Assembly: GCA_018894105.1 (NCBI GenBank)
Contig: CM032119.1
Location: forward strand, 20,043,246-20,107,245
Direction of reading: 5' to 3'
Source of the DNA: Jacaranda mimosifolia
Lineage: Eukaryota; Streptophyta; Magnoliopsida; Lamiales; Bignoniaceae
Length of the DNA stretch: 64,000 nucleotides
Part shown: piece after piece, positions 46,341 through 58,711 of the stretch
Numbering within the stretch: position 1 is the stretch's first letter
How the letters are laid out: every line of letters starts with the position of its first letter
Notes under the pieces: generated by a model
The model's database searches: none
What the model was told of the DNA's origin: nothing
Seen by the model: only the letters and a program-made list of their open reading frames with translations
Position numbers and translations under genes: made by a program

Positions 46341-47260
46341 CTATCTCTCGTTGTCAATCTTAGGGGCTATAGACTTGGAGAGACAAATGCCATGTCCCAT
46401 AGGGAGGAATCCCCTCTTAGATTCTTCCATACTAAACCTTTTTAGTCTGTCGTCAATGTACGGGGTTTGGGAAAGCCACAACATCCTCCTTGATCTATCT
46501 CTATTGATACATATTCCCAATATATATGATACTTCTCCCAAATCCTTCATGGAGAATTGAGTAGATAACCATGTTTTAGTACACTTTAACATATCAAACT
46601 TATTCCCAATGAGAAGGATGTCATTGACATAAAGTACAATAAACTGTACACTACTCCCACTGGCATTCTTGTACACACAAAGTTCATACACATTTTTGAC
46701 AAAGTCAAACGATTTGACTGTTTTGTCAAAATGTATGTTCCAACCTTGGGATGCCTATTTGAGTCCATAAATAGATCTCTGAAGTTTGCAAACTTTTTGC
46801 TCACTTTCTTTTGATGTAAAACCTTGTGGTTGCTCTATATAGATTTCTTCTTCAATGCTGCCAATGACGAAAGCGGTTTTTACATCAATTTGTCATACCT
46901 CATAGTCATAATATGCAGTTATAGCAAGTAAAATCCGAATAGACTTAGCATTGTGACTTGTGAAAAGATTTTCTTGAAATCGATATCGAGTTTTTGGGTA
47001 TAACCTTTTGCCATTAGTCTTGTCTTAAAGGTTATTGCCTCTCTATCAACTCCAAGCTTTCGCTTATAGATCCACTTGCAACCAACATGAGCTATTTGGG
47101 TCTACCAAAGTCCATACTTTGTTTAACAACATGAAGTCCATTTCAGATTTTATGACATCAAACCAATTTCCCAAGTTTATGTCTGATATAGTTTCCTCAT
47201 AGGTCTTCGGATCACTATCCGATTGGCCTGTCTTATGAGGAAATTCGAACCTTTTGGGTT
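46341..47260 (-). pseudogene. Copia B reverse transcriptase region
   Basis: The open stretch 46,691-46,341 contains FIVLYVNDILLIGN, in which the catalytic YVDD box is YVND (codons near 46,620-46,631). FSMKDLGEVSYILGI and FLPMGHGI follow. Upstream pieces (46,804-46,586 and stop-broken frames to about 47,260) match copia A. An Asp-to-Asn change at the metal-binding pair would inactivate the enzyme. Confidence 0.85.
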
Positions 47261-48530
47261 GCTTCTTGTTCCAGTCCGAACTTCTCAGTATGTAAGGCTC
47301 TTGATGCTTGCTTATTTTTACTGCTTATGGGACTTTATGATCATGTTAAACTTCTTCAAGTTCAACAACAATACCATTTCTATCTTATAGAAATTGCTTT
47401 TCTAAAAAGGTGGCATTTCTTGAAACAAACAACTTTTATTTTGAGAGATCATAAAACTAATAACCAGAGACTCTCTAGGGTATCCTACAAACTTGCACAA
47501 GGTAGATCTACTATCCAACTTATCTCCCACTAACCGCTTGACATAAGCGCGAGACCCCTAAACCCTTAAATAATGGTAAGAGGGTACTTTGCCATACCAC
47601 ATGTCATGTGGTATTTTCGGCACAAACACCGACTTTGAAAGTACTATATTTAGTAGCTTCGCCACCATTTCTTAGGCGTATCCCCAAAAGGATATAGGCA
47701 CATTGGAAAAGCTCATCATGGAACTCACTATGTCCAACAAGGTGTGATTTCTCCTCTCGGCTACTCCATTATGTTAGGTTGTGTCAGGTGGAGTTCATTG
47801 TGAGAGAATCCTATTCTCTTTTAGATAATCCAAGAATTCAGTACTTAAGTATTCTCCCCCTCAATCCGATCAAAGAGTTTTAATACTAAGTCCTTTTATC
47901 TTTTCCACTTCACTCCTATACTCTTTGAACTTTTTAAAAGCTTTGAACTTGTACTTCATAAGATACACATGTCCGAACCGACTATAATCATCGGTGAAAG
48001 TGATGAAGTAGGAATAACCTCATCTCGCATTAACTCTTAGTGGGCCACAAACATCCTATGGATCAAATCCAAAGGACTTGTGGTTCACTCAGTTTCTCCT
48101 GCAAAGGGAGCTTTGGTTATTTTTCCCTTCAAACAAGATTCACAAGTAGAAAGGTCCTCAATGCTACTAAAGTTTAGTGCTTTCAGAGCTTCTAACTTGT
48201 TCATTCTATTTTTAGAGATATGTCCAAGTCTAGCATGCCAAAGAATAGCATTCTCTTCGTTATCTAACTTTTTTTTTACTTGATTGAATGTGCATTAATG
48301 AAGGTTGAGAATCAAGTATGTATAATTCGTTATTTAATGTACCTTGTGCAATTAAAGAACCGTTCTTTACTGCTTTCAACAGCGCATTCGATATAGAAAA
48401 ATCATATCTTTCGTTATCAAGAATGAGAATTGAAACAATGTTCTTAACAAGTTGGGGTACATAATAACAATGATCTAATACAATGCAAGCATTTCCCAAG
48501 TCTAACTTGACTAAGCCTTGGATTGTGGTG
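47261..48530 (-). pseudogene. Copia B integrase and pre-integrase region
   Basis: Collinear with 36,700-37,990 of copia A but heavily interrupted. The minus frame 48,499-48,260 reads NACIVLDHCYYVPQLVKNIVSI and ELYILDSQPSLMHIQSSKK, followed by a broken zinc module and core. Confidence 0.82.
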
Positions 48531-48535
48531 GCAAC

Positions 48536-49520
48536 TCATGCTCCATTTCCTAGGCAGAGGATCATATCCCCTTCATTAAGACTCTTTCTTCTTTCCATCA
48601 CCTGTAATGAATTACAAGGGTGAGAACTACATGCGGTATAAAATATCCATGAGGAAGAATTAGTAGCCAAGTGTACTTTAATAAAGTACGTACCCTTCCC
48701 AAGTTTACCAAGGTATTCCTTCCAGCTTCTTTTCCAATGTCCCTTTTCGCAACAGTAAAAACAAGTAGCATTGGTTTTTTCACCTTTCTTCTTCTTTACT
48801 CCCCCCAAACCTTTCAAGGGTTCTTTCCTTTCGATGAGGAACTTTTCTTTCTCTTGCCTCTCTTTCTAAAGCCCCTAGGGCCTTTCGACTTGGTGGAAGA
48901 TGCAAGCATAAGAGGTTTTTCCTTTTTAATTGTCACCTCGGCAGTTATCAATATATTCACCAATTCATTAATCGTCACCTCTTGCTGGGACATATTAAAG
49001 TTCATAACAAATTGGTCGAACAAAGGGGGAATAATTGTAGGATCAAATCCACATAAAGATCATTGTCCATGATCACATAAGTTGACCAAACTTTTCGATG
49101 AGTCCTATCATCTTGAGCCCAGGGTTATAGACACTTCGATGAGTCCTATCATCTTGAGCCCAGGGTCATAGATACTTGAATCTTCTACCATTCTAGGCCT
49201 AAAGAGCTCTCTTGACAAAGTGAACCTTTCGTGTCTTGTTTGAACACTATACAACTCTTGTAGGTGTGTGTAGATCTTACTAGCATGTCTCATATGCTTA
49301 CGAGTCTTTTGGAGCTCATTAGTTATGAATGCCATCATGAGGCATCTTGTTTATAGATCATCATCGACAAACATAGTGAACAACTCATTGGTGGCATCAT
49401 CACCCAAGGTAACCGGTAGACTCTGATCAAGGACATAAGTCCTTTTTTGGAGTCAAGAATTGTTTTAAGGTTCCTCGACCAATCACAGGATTTAGTCCAA
49501 GTGAGCTTAAGAGTTTCCAA
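48536..49520 (-). pseudogene. Copia B gag, frameshifted
   Basis: Segments in order on the minus strand: METLKLTW (49,520), MMAFITNELQKTRKHMRH..LQELYSVQTRHERF (49,338 on), MFDQFVMNFNMSQQEVTINELVNIL (49,023 on), and 48,817-48,536 with the zinc knuckle CFYCCEKGHWKRSW (last Cys replaced by Trp) and the protease start. A 41-bp tandem duplication at 49,096-49,177 shifts the frame, as 41 is not a multiple of three. Compared with copy A the knuckle keeps two Cys and the His. Confidence 0.87.
49096..49177. repeat. 41-bp tandem duplication in copia B gag
   Basis: cgatgagtcctatcatcttg..atagacactt is followed directly by a second copy starting at 49,137, two or three substitutions apart. Confidence 0.88.
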
Positions 49521-51543
49521 AATATATTAGAGTGGATTCTTAGCCATTTTCTTTTGAAGATTTTGAAAAATCTACGAGAGGCGAAAAAATAGTATAAGCA
49601 TATGATTGAATATTTGATACCTAAAAAAACATGTTCATAGTATTTCAAGCATTTCTTTCCCACAATTTTATCAAATCCTTCATCCTTAGAAGAATTTGGG
49701 AAATCTCATTTCCTAGTGACAATCAAGATCTAAGGACTTGTAAGTAGACCCACGACTCGTGAGATATCCATAAACAATTGAAAGCTAAGCAACTTTTGCT
49801 AATTGCATCTCATGTAACTCTTGATATATTTTGCCTTACTTTTTATGTAGACCTACAACTCGTATGACATCTACACTACTAGGTGTTAAATCAAACCTAC
49901 CAATCAAATTTTGATTTAGGACTGCTCCATATCATCCCACGACTTGTGTGCCAATGTATGGGAAGCCTCAAATCAAAGGTGCATTATATGCTAAGTATAT
50001 GGTCACAGCTTTCCACCACAAGTGTGACCCACGACTCATGAGACATCACACAAATGATGATAGCATCGTCATGCCACATACTATTGGTAGAAGGCATGAA
50101 TTAATTAAAACTCCTTTTAATTTGTATCAATTTTGACTTCATATTTGAAGCACTTAGACATTCTAAGTGGAGGGTTTTCCTTGCTTGCAAAGATCTCATT
50201 GTTTTATCTTCTTATTTTGGTTTTCTATATCCTAACTATGCATCTCATACATCAATAGGATATGGAAAACGTAAATAAGTGAATACACCTAGCATGCTCC
50301 TAAGGTGGGATGACCATGAGCTTTAACAAAGTGGTGCACTTAGAGCCATAGGTGCACCGCCTAGTTAATTTTAAGTAGGTTGATTAAATTTAGCTATTAC
50401 ATGAGTGTATCCCATATATTCATAGGTCTTCTTGGGTCTCCATGCCTCCATAGGTCTTCTTTGCTCCTTATAACAATTACATGAGAAAGAAATCCTCTCT
50501 TCTAGTGGTTCTACTCTCATAACATTAACAAGATAGAAATTAAGAGGCACACAAGCCTAAATTTAATACAACCATTTTCAACAACTTGAAACAGATAAAA
50601 TCAATATTAAAGGCTTATGATCATCCCCATTCATTCATCATCCATTTAACAATTAAATAAACAATAAATAAATCTAGAATTAATAATTAATTCCAACAAT
50701 TGAATGCTTATCTCATGAATAATTAATTGGCCAAGTAAGAGTAATCATAATAATTATGAATCAACTTGAAGACTAACTTCAACAAGTTTTTAAAAGCAAT
50801 CCAAATATATCAAACATAATTTAAAAAACTTGCACAACACTTGTGCATCTATTATGTGTGGTTCAAAACACTTTTGGTCACTTAAAGGAGCCAAAAAATC
50901 AACTAAACTTGTGCCAAAAGAAAATTGTGCCGCTGCTTACCCAAGCTGCGGTAGGTGCGCGCTTGGCACACCCACTGCTCAGCCAGTGCCCCTCCAGGCA
51001 AGGCAACTTACCCTGTGTTCACTTCGACACCAAGCCAAATGAATTTTAACTCAACTTTTGTGCACCAAAAAAATTTAAAACACTTTCTAAACATTAAAAC
51101 ACACATTATAGATGAAATTCTTGATTCAAAACTACTTTTAAAAATGGAATTTCAAGTGCTCAATTATGCTTCTAAAAACCAAGTTAAAGTAAGATCACGT
51201 TCTTAAAAAATCTCCAACAAACTCCAATCAAATTGGATCCAAAAATCACCAAAAGTTCTTAAGGCCAAATAAAACATGATATATCAACATATAGCATCAA
51301 CTAATACCAAATCAACATTTAACATTAGCAACTATGAATTAAAACATGCTCAACATATGAATTAGCACCTTAAAACACATATTAGCATAATTTCAATTCA
51401 TCAAGCATGGGGCCTCATACAACATCATCCCAACACTCCAATCCATAGGTTCAATCAAGTATTTGGTGATTTTGACCAATTCATCACATGAATTAATCAA
51501 TTAAAAATCCAAATCATTGCATGAATTAGGCTTTGAAACTACT
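49521..51543 (-). other. Leader of copia B with GC-rich block
   Basis: Collinear with the copia A leader on the opposite strand and without the hAT insertion. A GC-rich segment at 50,930-51,010 (gccgctgcttacccaagctg) occupies the place of the GC-rich block at 33,510-33,600 in A, but the sequences differ. Short frames here are not conserved. Confidence 0.7.
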
Positions 51544-53669
51544 TGAAGTCACACATAGCACTAGGACCCAATAATTAACACTTTAAAAATGGAAATTAAC
51601 TAGGCTACACATGATAACAAGGATCTAAACATGCTAATGGTTTATATTAAGATGGAGAATTACCATGACTCACAAAAATCCAAGGAAATGAGGAAGATGA
51701 TTTCAACAACTTGAAACTGTCTCCTGGAGGCATAGAGGAGAGTCAACTACTTTTGTTTGATCCAAACGCCTCCAAAAATTTGCAAAATTTTAAAGCACAT
51801 TCTCAACTCCTTGATGAAGCTACTATAAAAAATTCAGCTCAAAAAGCTAAAGGGAAGCTCCTAGAAAAATTGTCCTCCAAATTCGTGCTGCCCTGATAGT
51901 GGATCTCCAATGGCTACCAATCATATTATCTTGCCTCTAACATTATAATCCACACGCCAATGCTAAATCCTTTTCTCCTCCATATCAGCAGGAGAATAGA
52001 GAGGATAATTGAAGAGATGGAGGCTTGATTTTGACGTAGGAGAAGAAGAGAAGTGAAGCTTCAACATATGAGGCAACACTTGAAAAATGAGGGAAAATAT
52101 GAGAGAATCTAATTCTTCGCAATGTGTGCAAGCTTTTTGCCCCTCTCTCCCTCTATATCTATATATAGAGTGGGGATGGTATGATGCCAAGGTGGCATCA
52201 CACCTTCCTTAAGGGTGATCGCCAACTAGCTTGCTTAGTTTGCAAAAATTGAATTTGAATTTTGTGTACATTTTAATTTCATTTGGAATCTCATTTCAAA
52301 TTAATTAAAATGCCACACCAAATGAACCTTTCATTTGAATTTTCCCTCCAAAATAGATTCTTATCATTAATTAAATTAAACACTTTAATTTAATTAATTA
52401 ACCTTTGACATAACTCTTAAGTCAATTAACTTAACTCTTTAAGCTAGTCATTGTTAACTTAACTCTTTACGTTAACTTGACAATTGATGGTCATGTGGCT
52501 CCAAATAATTAACTCCTTAAATTATTTGATTAATTTAACAATTAAATTCCTTCATCAATAAGGAAATGGTATTGGCTTTTCTGTGTGACCCATTAAGTTC
52601 TACCATTCATTGGGCATAGGCTCACAACTCTTTGTGACTTTCAAATATCATATATTCATCTTAGTTTAAACTCTTTTAAACTAATCGACCTAATTCAATT
52701 AATCTCCATTAATTAAAGAGTACCTAATCTCCATGGTCGATGTCTAACCTCAAGCCCATGAGCCTAATTGGCTGAATGAATGCTTTTGGAGAACCATTCT
52801 AGCTCTACGTATACCATGAAAATACGGTCCTTCTGTTTTCTATCTCCCAAAAGAAGCCTAGGGAAAAATATTTGTCGGCTCCCTAATAGCCTTGATTCTA
52901 TGTCTTTATTCAAATGTTCGATTCCTCTATATGACCTCATCTTTGCAAAACACATTTTTCAAATTGTCATACTTCCTTGCACAAGGATTTCTAATCAATC
53001 ATTATAGAATACATAGGAGATGCACTTGCCCTTCACAACGATGAAGAGTCGGATCCCATCTTGAATCTCACAAATCTCCATGTCTAGGTAGCTCCTGCCC
53101 AACCTTCAACTTAATGACCCACTACATAGTCAAGGAAGAGTCAAAACTTGAGGACCTAAACACAAGGTTACCATGGATCCTTAGGTTAAAGGACTAATTA
53201 TATGCACTAGCGTAAGATGGAGAGCTTCCCACTACCAACTTGCCACCCCGACTATCTGGCGGATTCTTTGGGCGGGCCTTCAGTGCCTTATTCCCTAAAA
53301 AGCACCCACTAACATGCTCCCATATCTCATATGGCATTGTTCATGAATCGGAGTAATATCCAACTCCTTGCATTTATGCATCGTTAGTGCAAGTCTATCC
53401 AGATGTTAGAAGCCCTGTCTCATAAGATCCTATGACCTGGAATATTTAAGATCACGATTGTGTAAGACTTGTTTCATTATCACTACCTAGTGTGTGACCA
53501 AGTCCTATAGTCTTTGTGTGATGTAAGGGCTTCAACCAAATGCTAGTAAAGTAGAAATAAGCGTAAGATGAAGATGGCCAGTTATTAAATATCATTCAAT
53601 CAAGATTATATTACAAGTGAAATAGTTTACAATGCTAATTTAATTGGCTTATGGGGTACTATTCCAATA
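51544..53669 (-). repeat. 5' LTR of copia B (2,126 bp)
   Basis: Begins tgaagtcacacatagcac. The palindrome is at 52,178-52,204 (two arm mismatches) and the TATA box at 52,159-52,168. Homology to the left LTR is evident throughout, with small indels. Confidence 0.92.
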
Positions 53670-55040
53670 ATATCCCTTAGGTGGTGATAGCAACAACAAT
53701 AGCTTCGATGATACCCCTAAAGGGGAACACAGAGCTAATACAATTTCAGCAACATCCCTAAGGGAACAATAAAAGTAACTTAATGGTAAAATCCTTGGTA
53801 CGCATTGCTGTAAGACCCTAGGTGTGCATAACTTCTAAACCAATAAGACCTCGGGCACACATCTTGATAAGACCTCAAGCATGTGGAACTTCGACTGGCA
53901 ATTAGATCCCAAGTGCATAATAATATACTAAATCAATACCTATAAGGGGGCACATGGAAATAGTAGATGTGACTTTAGCAATATCCCTAAAGAGGAATAC
54001 GTATTAACAAATAATAACTAAGGTAAGACCCCTCAAGGGGGCTTATAGAAATTATGCCTATGGTAAAACCCTCAAAAGGGCTAGAAATCATATGCAATCT
54101 ATACTACTCATCATCACAAAACAGACCCAATAAAAGGACAAAAAAATTGAAAAGCATAAATACCCAGTAATATTCAGATGACATGCAAAAGTGAGGAAAA
54201 ATATGAAGGACAAATCATCCAAACGATTTAGTGCAAAAAAGAAAATAGTAATGCTTAAAAGTCCATAATAAAGATGTAAAGTTTGATACTACTAAAGTAT
54301 GCAAACATCACCCCATGCCTGACCTACACTTGGGCATCTAGAGAAAAATGAAAATTGGCATGTTATTGAAAATGAACTAAAATGAAATTGCCTTTACCAC
54401 AAGAAAAGAAGAAAGACTAAGTCCAGGTTTGACTCATACTTAACCCTTTACAAAGCTGCAATAGCTAAATCCTTTGCAATGCCCCTGCGGCCAACATTCG
54501 ACAAGCCCACAAAAAATAAGCTTGCTGAAAACCCCTCAAGACGACTCATGAAAATTACCTCTGTTGTGAGACATCTTAGAGTAGATTGCCAAATGACACA
54601 CTAACAGTGAGTTTCTAAGTACGCTTGGTCAAAAATATTTAGTGCATGAGGAAACATCTCCACAATAAGACCTTCAAGAAATACGAGAAATAATAGGATT
54701 TAGCAGCATAGTAGGGATCTATAAAAAAATGCCTCCGCGAGAGACCTCAAGTGTCTTCTAGAACAATTTAACTCTACAAGAGACCCTAAGCATCTTTGAA
54801 GTATGAACTTCCAACTAAAAATGCTAAAGCATTCACAAAATATAAAACTAAGTAAGCAACCTTGAGCAACACATTGAGTATCGCTTAAGAGACCATGCCC
54901 AAGTAGGCAAACATCTCCAAATAAATGCCTTCAGCAAGAACAGAACAGCTGATATGTATCTCTAACATATATGGAGCCATTCTATGAGCGTCTCCAAATG
55001 TGAGGCCATTGAGTGGACCACTTCACCTTGGTCGACCTCT
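53670..55040. other. Spacer right of copia B, decayed repeat
   Basis: Contains irregular units of the type taagaccc..caaggggg and gataagacctcaagcatg that resemble the array left of copia B. No ORF of note. It is probably the other half of the older element into which B was inserted. Confidence 0.5.
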
Positions 55041-55550
55041 TTTTGGAATAGTACTCCTCAGCCAATCAGATAGCATGTAAACTATTTCACTTGTGATACA
55101 ATCTTGATTGAATGATATTCAAATAAAATGGCCATCTTCATCTTACGCTTATTTTTACTTCATTGACATTTGGTTGAAGCCTCTAAATTACACAACACCG
55201 CAGCACTTGGTCACTCACTGAGTGGTGATTATGAAATAATTCTTACATGATCATGATTTTAAAACATTCCAAGTCGTAGAATCTTAAGAGACAAGGCATC
55301 TAAGATTCAGATAGACTTACCCTAATGATGTATAAATCCAAGGAGTTGGGTATTGCTATGTTTCATGAGCAATCCATGTTAGACATGAGTGCATGTTAGT
55401 GGGTACTTGTTAGAGAAGAAGTTCATCGAAGACCTGCCTGAAGAATCCACTAGATAGCAGGAGTGGTAAGTCGGTAGGTAGGGAAAAGTTCTGTAGCTTA
55501 CACTAGTACATATAATTAGTCCTTAGAACTGAGGATCCATACTAACCTTG
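55041..55550 (+). repeat. Copia-family LTR start, plus orientation, cut at 55,550
   Basis: Matches the first ~500 bases of the LTR at 39,627: ttttggaatagtactcc, caatcttgattgaatgat, atggccatcttcatcttac, and finally actaaccttgtgtc. It is broken exactly where a reverse LTR begins. Confidence 0.82.
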
Positions 55551-57816
55551 TGTCTTAAAAGCAAGTAAGACGCTAGGATCCAATTATAAAAACTTCAAAA
55601 GCTTAATGAACTAGTGCTTACAAGCTAACTAGGATCAAATCATGCCTAAAATCCAAATTTAGATAGAGTCTTACCTTGAAATGCTTAAATCCAAGGAGAA
55701 AGTGGTGAACCTTTCACCAATCCAAAATCTGCTGAAATCGTGTAGCAGGAAGAGAGCAATTTTTAACCTCATCAAAACTACTGCAAAATTCTTGAAATAA
55801 ATACTACAACTTCTCAACACCTTGGAGCAAACACAACAAAAAATTCAAATAAAAAAGCCTTCTATATCTCCCTGGAAAAAATTTCCAAATTGGACTCTAT
55901 GCAGGTGGATCTCCAAAGTGTAGCATACTAACTTGTTTGCCTATATTGATATGATCCACACACCAAATATATCTTCCAAAATCTCTAGTCTATAAGCTAG
56001 AATAAGACCAGAGATTAGCTATGGTAAAGGCTGATTTTAGGTTGGGAAAAAGAAGAGCAGAGCAAAGCTTTCAACACATTAATACAATGCTTGCAAGAGG
56101 TTTTGGATGGAATTGCAAAAGAATCTAATTCTTTCACACTTTCAGCAATGTGCAATCCACACACCTACTTTATCTACACATAGGGTGAGGTTAGTGTGAT
56201 GCCAAGTTGGCATCACACCTTCCTGAAGGTCTGCAGCCACTTGCATTGCCGAGTTGTAAAATGCAAATTCAAATCTAATTTGAATTTTATGTGCATCTCA
56301 ATTACATTTGAAATCTAATTTCAAGCTAATTAAAATGCTAATTCAAATGAACATTTCATTTGAATTTTTCCTCCAAAATGTGTTCTTCCCATTAATTAAA
56401 TTAAACACTTTAATTTAATTAAATAACATTTCGCTTAACTCTTAAGTCAAACAAGCTCAACTCTTAAGCTTGAATTTTGTTAACTTAACTCTTTAAGTTA
56501 ACTTGATCAGTTGATGGTCATATTGGCATCAAATAATTAAATCCTTAATTATTGGTCTAATTTAGCTCCTTAAATTAATTGATTAATTTAACACTTAAAT
56601 TAATCAAGCCAAACTTGCCCATCAAAATTGATACTTTAAAATCTGTCCACTACGAGATATTTTCTAACATTTAGAAATTTTTCTCCATTAATTAGGAAGC
56701 TAATTGACTTTTGTGTGTTACCCAATAGGTTTTACCATTAATTGGACATGGGCTCACAACTCATTGTGACTTTTGAATATCATATAATCATTTTAGTTTA
56801 AAATACTTTTAAATTAATCGACTCAATTCAATTAATCTCATTAATTGAAGAGTACCCAATCTCCATGGTCGATGTCCAACCTCTCCATGGTCGATGTCCA
56901 ACCTCAAGCCCATTGAACCCAACTAATTGGCCGAAATGAATTTTTTGGAGAACCATTATAGCTCTACGCATACCATGCAAATACTGTCATTCCATCTCCT
57001 ATCACCCGAAAGAGGCCTAGGGCAAGATATTTGTCGGCACCCTAATAGCCTTGATATTATGTCTCTATTCCCAATGCTCAATTCCCTTATAGGACCTCAT
57101 CTTTGGAAAACTCATTTTTCAAATTGTCACACCACCTTGGGCAATGATTTTTTGGAATCAATCATTATACAATACATATAAGATGCAGTCACCCTTCACA
57201 AAAACAAGGAGTTGGATTCCATCTTGGATCTCATAAACCTCCATGCCAAGTATTTCATACACAACCTCAACCTGAAAGACCCGCTAAGTGGTCAAGGAAA
57301 AGTCAAAGAATAAGGACCAGACACAAGGTTATCACATATCCTCAAGTCGGGGGACTAATAATATGCACTAGCATAAGTTGGAGAACTTGCCACTACCGAC
57401 TTGCCATTATGGCTATCTAGTAGATTCTTTGGTGGGCCTTCAGTGCCTTATTCTCTAGCAAGCACTATCTAACATGGACCTATATCTCATACGGTTGCTC
57501 TTGGAACAGAGTAATATCCAACTCTTGGATTTATGTCTCGTTAGTGCAAGCCTATCCAGATCTTAGATACCCCATCTCGTAAGATCCTATGACTTGAAAG
57601 ATTTAATATCACGACCATGTGAGATTTATTCCATGGTCATCAAGCTAAGCCTTGCAGTTAAGAGTGATATAAGGGCTTCATCCAAATGCAAGTGAAGTAA
57701 TAAAGAGCATAAGATGAAAATGGCCACATAAAGAATATCGTTCAATCAAGATTGGTTTACAAGGAAATAGGTTTTAGAAGGCCAATCTAATTAGCTTGCT
57801 GGATACTATTCCAACA
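55551..57816 (-). repeat. Copia-family LTR, reverse orientation
   Basis: From tgtcttaaaagcaagtaag to tactattccaaca, with the palindrome at 56,193-56,219 (one arm change). The TATA box is mutated to ctacacatag. A short duplication of ctccatggtcgatgtccaacct occurs at 56,862-56,901. Confidence 0.85.
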
Positions 57817-58148
57817 ATCTCCCACTGGCCCTAAAGCCAATGCCCCATGCCTCTTAGACCCATATTCTCAAGATGTACTTCAAAGACCTTTTGCGTTAAG
57901 GGTTTTGTCAATGGGTTTGCTATATTCTCTTCCGAGGCAACTCTCTCAGCAACTCTCTCTACTAAAATGTTGCCTTTATCAATGATCTCCCGGATTAAAT
58001 GATATCACCTCAAAATGTGCTTGGATTTTTGATGAGATCTCGGATCTTTGGCTTGTGCCACTGCCCCGATGTTATCACAATAGACAACCACTAGCTCAGC
58101 AAAGCTAGGCACTACATTCAACTCTTGAATGAAGTTTTTCATCCAAAC
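57817..58148 (-). pseudogene. 3' end of a copia pol (RNase H tail) next to the reverse LTR
   Basis: The minus-strand complement matches copia A 39,330-39,626: the polypurine tract ccagtgggagat, then the RNase H C-terminal region. The homology stops abruptly at 58,148 against the GC-rich minisatellite. Confidence 0.75.
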
Positions 58149-58711
58149 ACCAGTGCTTAGCCCAGCTCACCGAAGCAGAGAGCCCGCATCCAAGGCCTAA
58201 TGAGCGAGCCTAGAAGTTCCCAGCCCAACCCATGGACTAGTGATGAACGCGGCCAAGCCCAAGATACCGGGCCCATGCCAGCTGGCCAAAGCACTCAGCC
58301 CAGCGCGCCGAAGCAGAGAACCTGCATCTGGGGCCCAATGAGCGGGGCCAATAGTTCCCAACCCAGCCCACAGACCGATGATGAAGTAACCCATCACGGC
58401 CAAGCCCAAGATTCCAGGCCCATGTCAGCTGGCCCAAGCGCTCAGCCCAGTCGCTGAAGCAGAAAACCCCAGTCTGAGGCCCAATAAGGGGGCCCAGCAG
58501 TTCCAAGGCCAACAACAATCTATTAAGCCTAGGCCCAAGATGCTGGGCCCATTCTAGTAGGTCCAAGCGCTCAGCCCAGCATGCCAAAGTACGGAGCCCG
58601 AGGCCCAATGAAGGGGCCCAATAATTCCCAGCCTAGCCCACGGGCTGGTGTCCATCCGGCTTTTGTACAGTACAGAGCCCCAGCCTGAGGCCCAATGAAG
58701 GGGCCCAACAG
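58149..58711. repeat. GC-rich ~140-bp minisatellite, about four units
   Basis: Each unit contains gctcagcccagc..ccgaagcagag, aggcccaatgagcggggcc, agttcccagcccagccca, and gccaagcccaaga..cgggcccatg..gctggcccaag. Its GC-rich composition contrasts sharply with the AT-rich surroundings. Frames on both strands (58,200-58,457 and 58,237-58,608) are translations of the repeat, not genes. Confidence 0.85.

Larger units (their letters stand above)
43450..53669 (-). mobile_element. Ty1/copia element B, reverse orientation, both LTRs present
   Basis: Left (3') LTR 43,450-45,649 and right (5') LTR 51,544-53,669, with interior gag, protease, integrase, RT and RNase H collinear with copia A on the opposite strand. 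The primer site at about 51,529-51,543 reads ggctttgaaactact in plus orientation, a mutated form of the complement of agtggtatcggagcc. The right LTR ends ccaata instead of ccaaca. Flanking 5-mers (aggga and atatc) do not match, so the target duplication has decayed or the ends recombined. All ORFs are broken. Confidence 0.9.

Noticed and set aside
43445..53675. 5-bp target duplication for copia B
   Set aside because: The flanking bases aggga and atatc do not match, so I do not report a duplication.
58200..58608. Pro/Gln-rich and Leu/Gly-rich ORFs
   Set aside because: Both are translations of the 140-bp minisatellite in different frames; periodicity follows the DNA repeat.
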